From GCA-020343675 sp964462945 (GTDB taxonomy: Bacteria > Planctomycetota > Phycisphaerae > Sedimentisphaerales > Anaerobacaceae), in assembly GCA_964462945.1 (NCBI GenBank), contig CAYWZW010000083.1:1-22223 (forward strand): a stretch of 22,223 bases of DNA, written 5' to 3'. The translations under genes and the position numbers were made by a program. Below the pieces are notes generated by a model that saw nothing but the letters and a program-made list of their open reading frames with translations, was not told the DNA's origin and did no database searches. Each line of letters begins with the position of its first letter. The stretch's first letter is position 1. This document shows positions 21,360 to 22,223 of the stretch, one piece after another.

Positions 21360-21923
21360 CTATGGGTATTTCCCGCAGGACAGCACTCTGCGCCTCCACG
21401 ACCAGCCAATGAGGCCCGCGCCAAGGCCGGCCAGCACAATGGCGCCGGACGGCAGATTCGGCTGAAAAGCGATGTCACCCAGTGGGGATGCATCTCCAAA
21501 GTGGGTGAAATCCGTGTATGCGATATTCGCAGCATGAACACTTGCGAATGTGTTCGGCGGCAACAGAGACCCGGAGTATTCGTCCACTGTCGGAGCCAGA
21601 TTCCCTCTCGCATCGTCCAATGGGCTTGCCATCTCCCAAGGCGAGCAGGCCGCCTCTGCCTTCGCCGCACCGGCCCAGCCGGCAGTATCGCAAGGGATGG
21701 CGTCAACGAAATGCCGGCCCGACCCCGGCCAGTTGAATGATCCATATCGTGATACGGGAATCGCAGCACCGCTGAGGTCTGCACCAGGACCCCGGAACTG
21801 ATCGTCAACAACTTCAAGCCCGGCCGCAGGCTCAACACCGATGGTCGTGACATTCGCCGCGGATCGACCGGAGCTAATCAGAATCAGACAGGCTATTGCA
21901 CAAGCTGTGACTATCCTTTTCAT
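21360..21923 (-). CDS. Short exported protein with PEP-CTERM-like anchor
   Basis: From MKRIVTACAIACLILISSGR the 187-residue product starts with a signal peptide and ends with a hydrophobic helix plus arginines (PSGAIVLAGLGAGLIGWSWRR), the layout of PEP-CTERM proteins that exosortase cuts and sorts to the surface. The PEP motif itself is replaced by LPSGA, so it is a variant or an ordinary tail anchor. The middle (VSRYGSFNWPGSG ... DYSG-like loops) resembles no enzyme. The start is uncertain: no ribosome site precedes MKR, while the in-frame ATG at 22085 has an excellent one and would add 54 residues before the signal peptide. A terminator follows the gene at 21274-21306. Confidence 0.75.
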   Translation of the reverse strand: MKRIVTACAIACLILISSGRSAANVTTIGVEPAAGLEVVDDQFRGPGADLSGAAIPVSRYGSFNWPGSGRHFVDAIPCDTAGWAGAAKAEAACSPWEMASPLDDARGNLAPTVDEYSGSLLPPNTFASVHAANIAYTDFTHFGDASPLGDIAFQPNLPSGAIVLAGLGAGLIGWSWRRRVLSCGKYP

Positions 21924-22085
21924 TCGACAACGGTGCGACCCGTCCCTCACCCTTCTCCTCAAGACCACTCCCTCATCTTCACAACGGAGTACCGGTCCCG
22001 TGGCGGCCAAGGAGAGAACCTCCAACCGCACATACGTTTGGGCTGCACATTCCTCCCTGTGACATTTGGTACAAGTCATAGGCAT
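21924..22085 (-). other. Leader or N-terminal extension of the PEP-CTERM-like gene
   Basis: An ATG at 22085 is preceded by GGAGGAGG and opens a frame (MPMTCTKCHREECAAQTYVR) that runs without a stop into the signal peptide of the downstream gene. A second ribosome site, AGGGAGGA, stands before another ATG inside it in a different frame that encodes only 22 codons. The stretch may be a regulatory leader with upstream frames or a true N-terminus. I cannot decide from sequence alone. Confidence 0.4.
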
Positions 22086-22121
22086 GGTCCTCCTCCGTTG
22101 AGGCACCGCCTGATTATCCTT

Positions 22122-22149
22122 AATGTACCGAAACGCAATTACCTGTCAA
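22122..22149 (-). promoter_or_regulatory. Promoter of the PEP-CTERM-like gene
   Basis: On the minus strand a perfect TTGACA (22149-22144), 16 bases and TACATT (22127-22122). Transcription would start around 22115, giving a leader of roughly 190 bases to the MKR start or about 30 bases to the ATG at 22085. I see nothing else in the last 75 bases. Confidence 0.65.
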
Positions 22150-22223
22150 GAAGAATTTCCTGAAAAAGTGGGATGGCCAAGGAACATCGTATCCCCCTTA
22201 GAAGGATAAGGTGTATGACTTCT

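Noticed and set aside
22040..22085. Heme-binding CxxCH (CTKCH) as evidence of a cytochrome
   Set aside because: It stands before, not after, any signal peptide, so it could not be exported and matured as a c-type cytochrome.

Overview
This window looks like a chromosomal contig from an uncultured planctomycete, most likely of the Phycisphaerae. I infer this from four things together: a large secreted GLUG-repeat protein, remains of an exported sulfatase, a short exported protein with a PEP-CTERM-like tail, and many dispersed palindromic repeats of the kind that fill such genomes. No rRNA or marker gene settles the taxonomy. Housekeeping genes are GC-rich; several accessory genes are clearly more AT-rich.

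Layout. Positions 180-2300 (minus strand) hold a decayed exported-hydrolase cluster: the first 86 codons of a sulfatase fused to the last ~65 codons of an amidohydrolase, an intact beta-lactamase-fold serine hydrolase, and a truncated Tat-exported lipoprotein. Copies of one short repeat lie at both ends in inverted orientation. Next come a vapBC toxin-antitoxin pair (2807-3450), then guaA (minus) and glyS (plus), which diverge from a shared region with a clear promoter for each. guaA carries an in-frame insertion made of palindromic repeat DNA.

From 6797 to 10890 lies an accessory island: a brnTA pair bracketed by a duplicated glyS 3' end, a HEPN/nucleotidyltransferase pair, a small PspC-domain protein, an unrecognised three-gene minus-strand operon (small basic protein, membrane protein, soluble protein with an HACQ...GGIPSR motif), and a DUF2283 gene behind the stub of a probable toxin gene.

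From 11051 the core genome resumes: a 55-bp palindromic element, asnS (with a coiled-coil insertion), prmC three bases downstream, a convergent minus-strand pair (excisionase-like HTH plus small membrane protein) with a tandem-repeat operator, a 670-bp AT-rich spacer with an orphan hairpin, panB, a 4.2-kb GLUG-repeat gene with a long leader, a family 4/5 uracil-DNA glycosylase and the PEP-CTERM-like protein.

The core genes serve translation (glyS, asnS, prmC), GMP and pantothenate synthesis and DNA repair. The most unusual items are the glyS-duplication/brnTA cassette, the palindromic insertion in guaA, and the unrecognised three-gene operon at 8517-10280.
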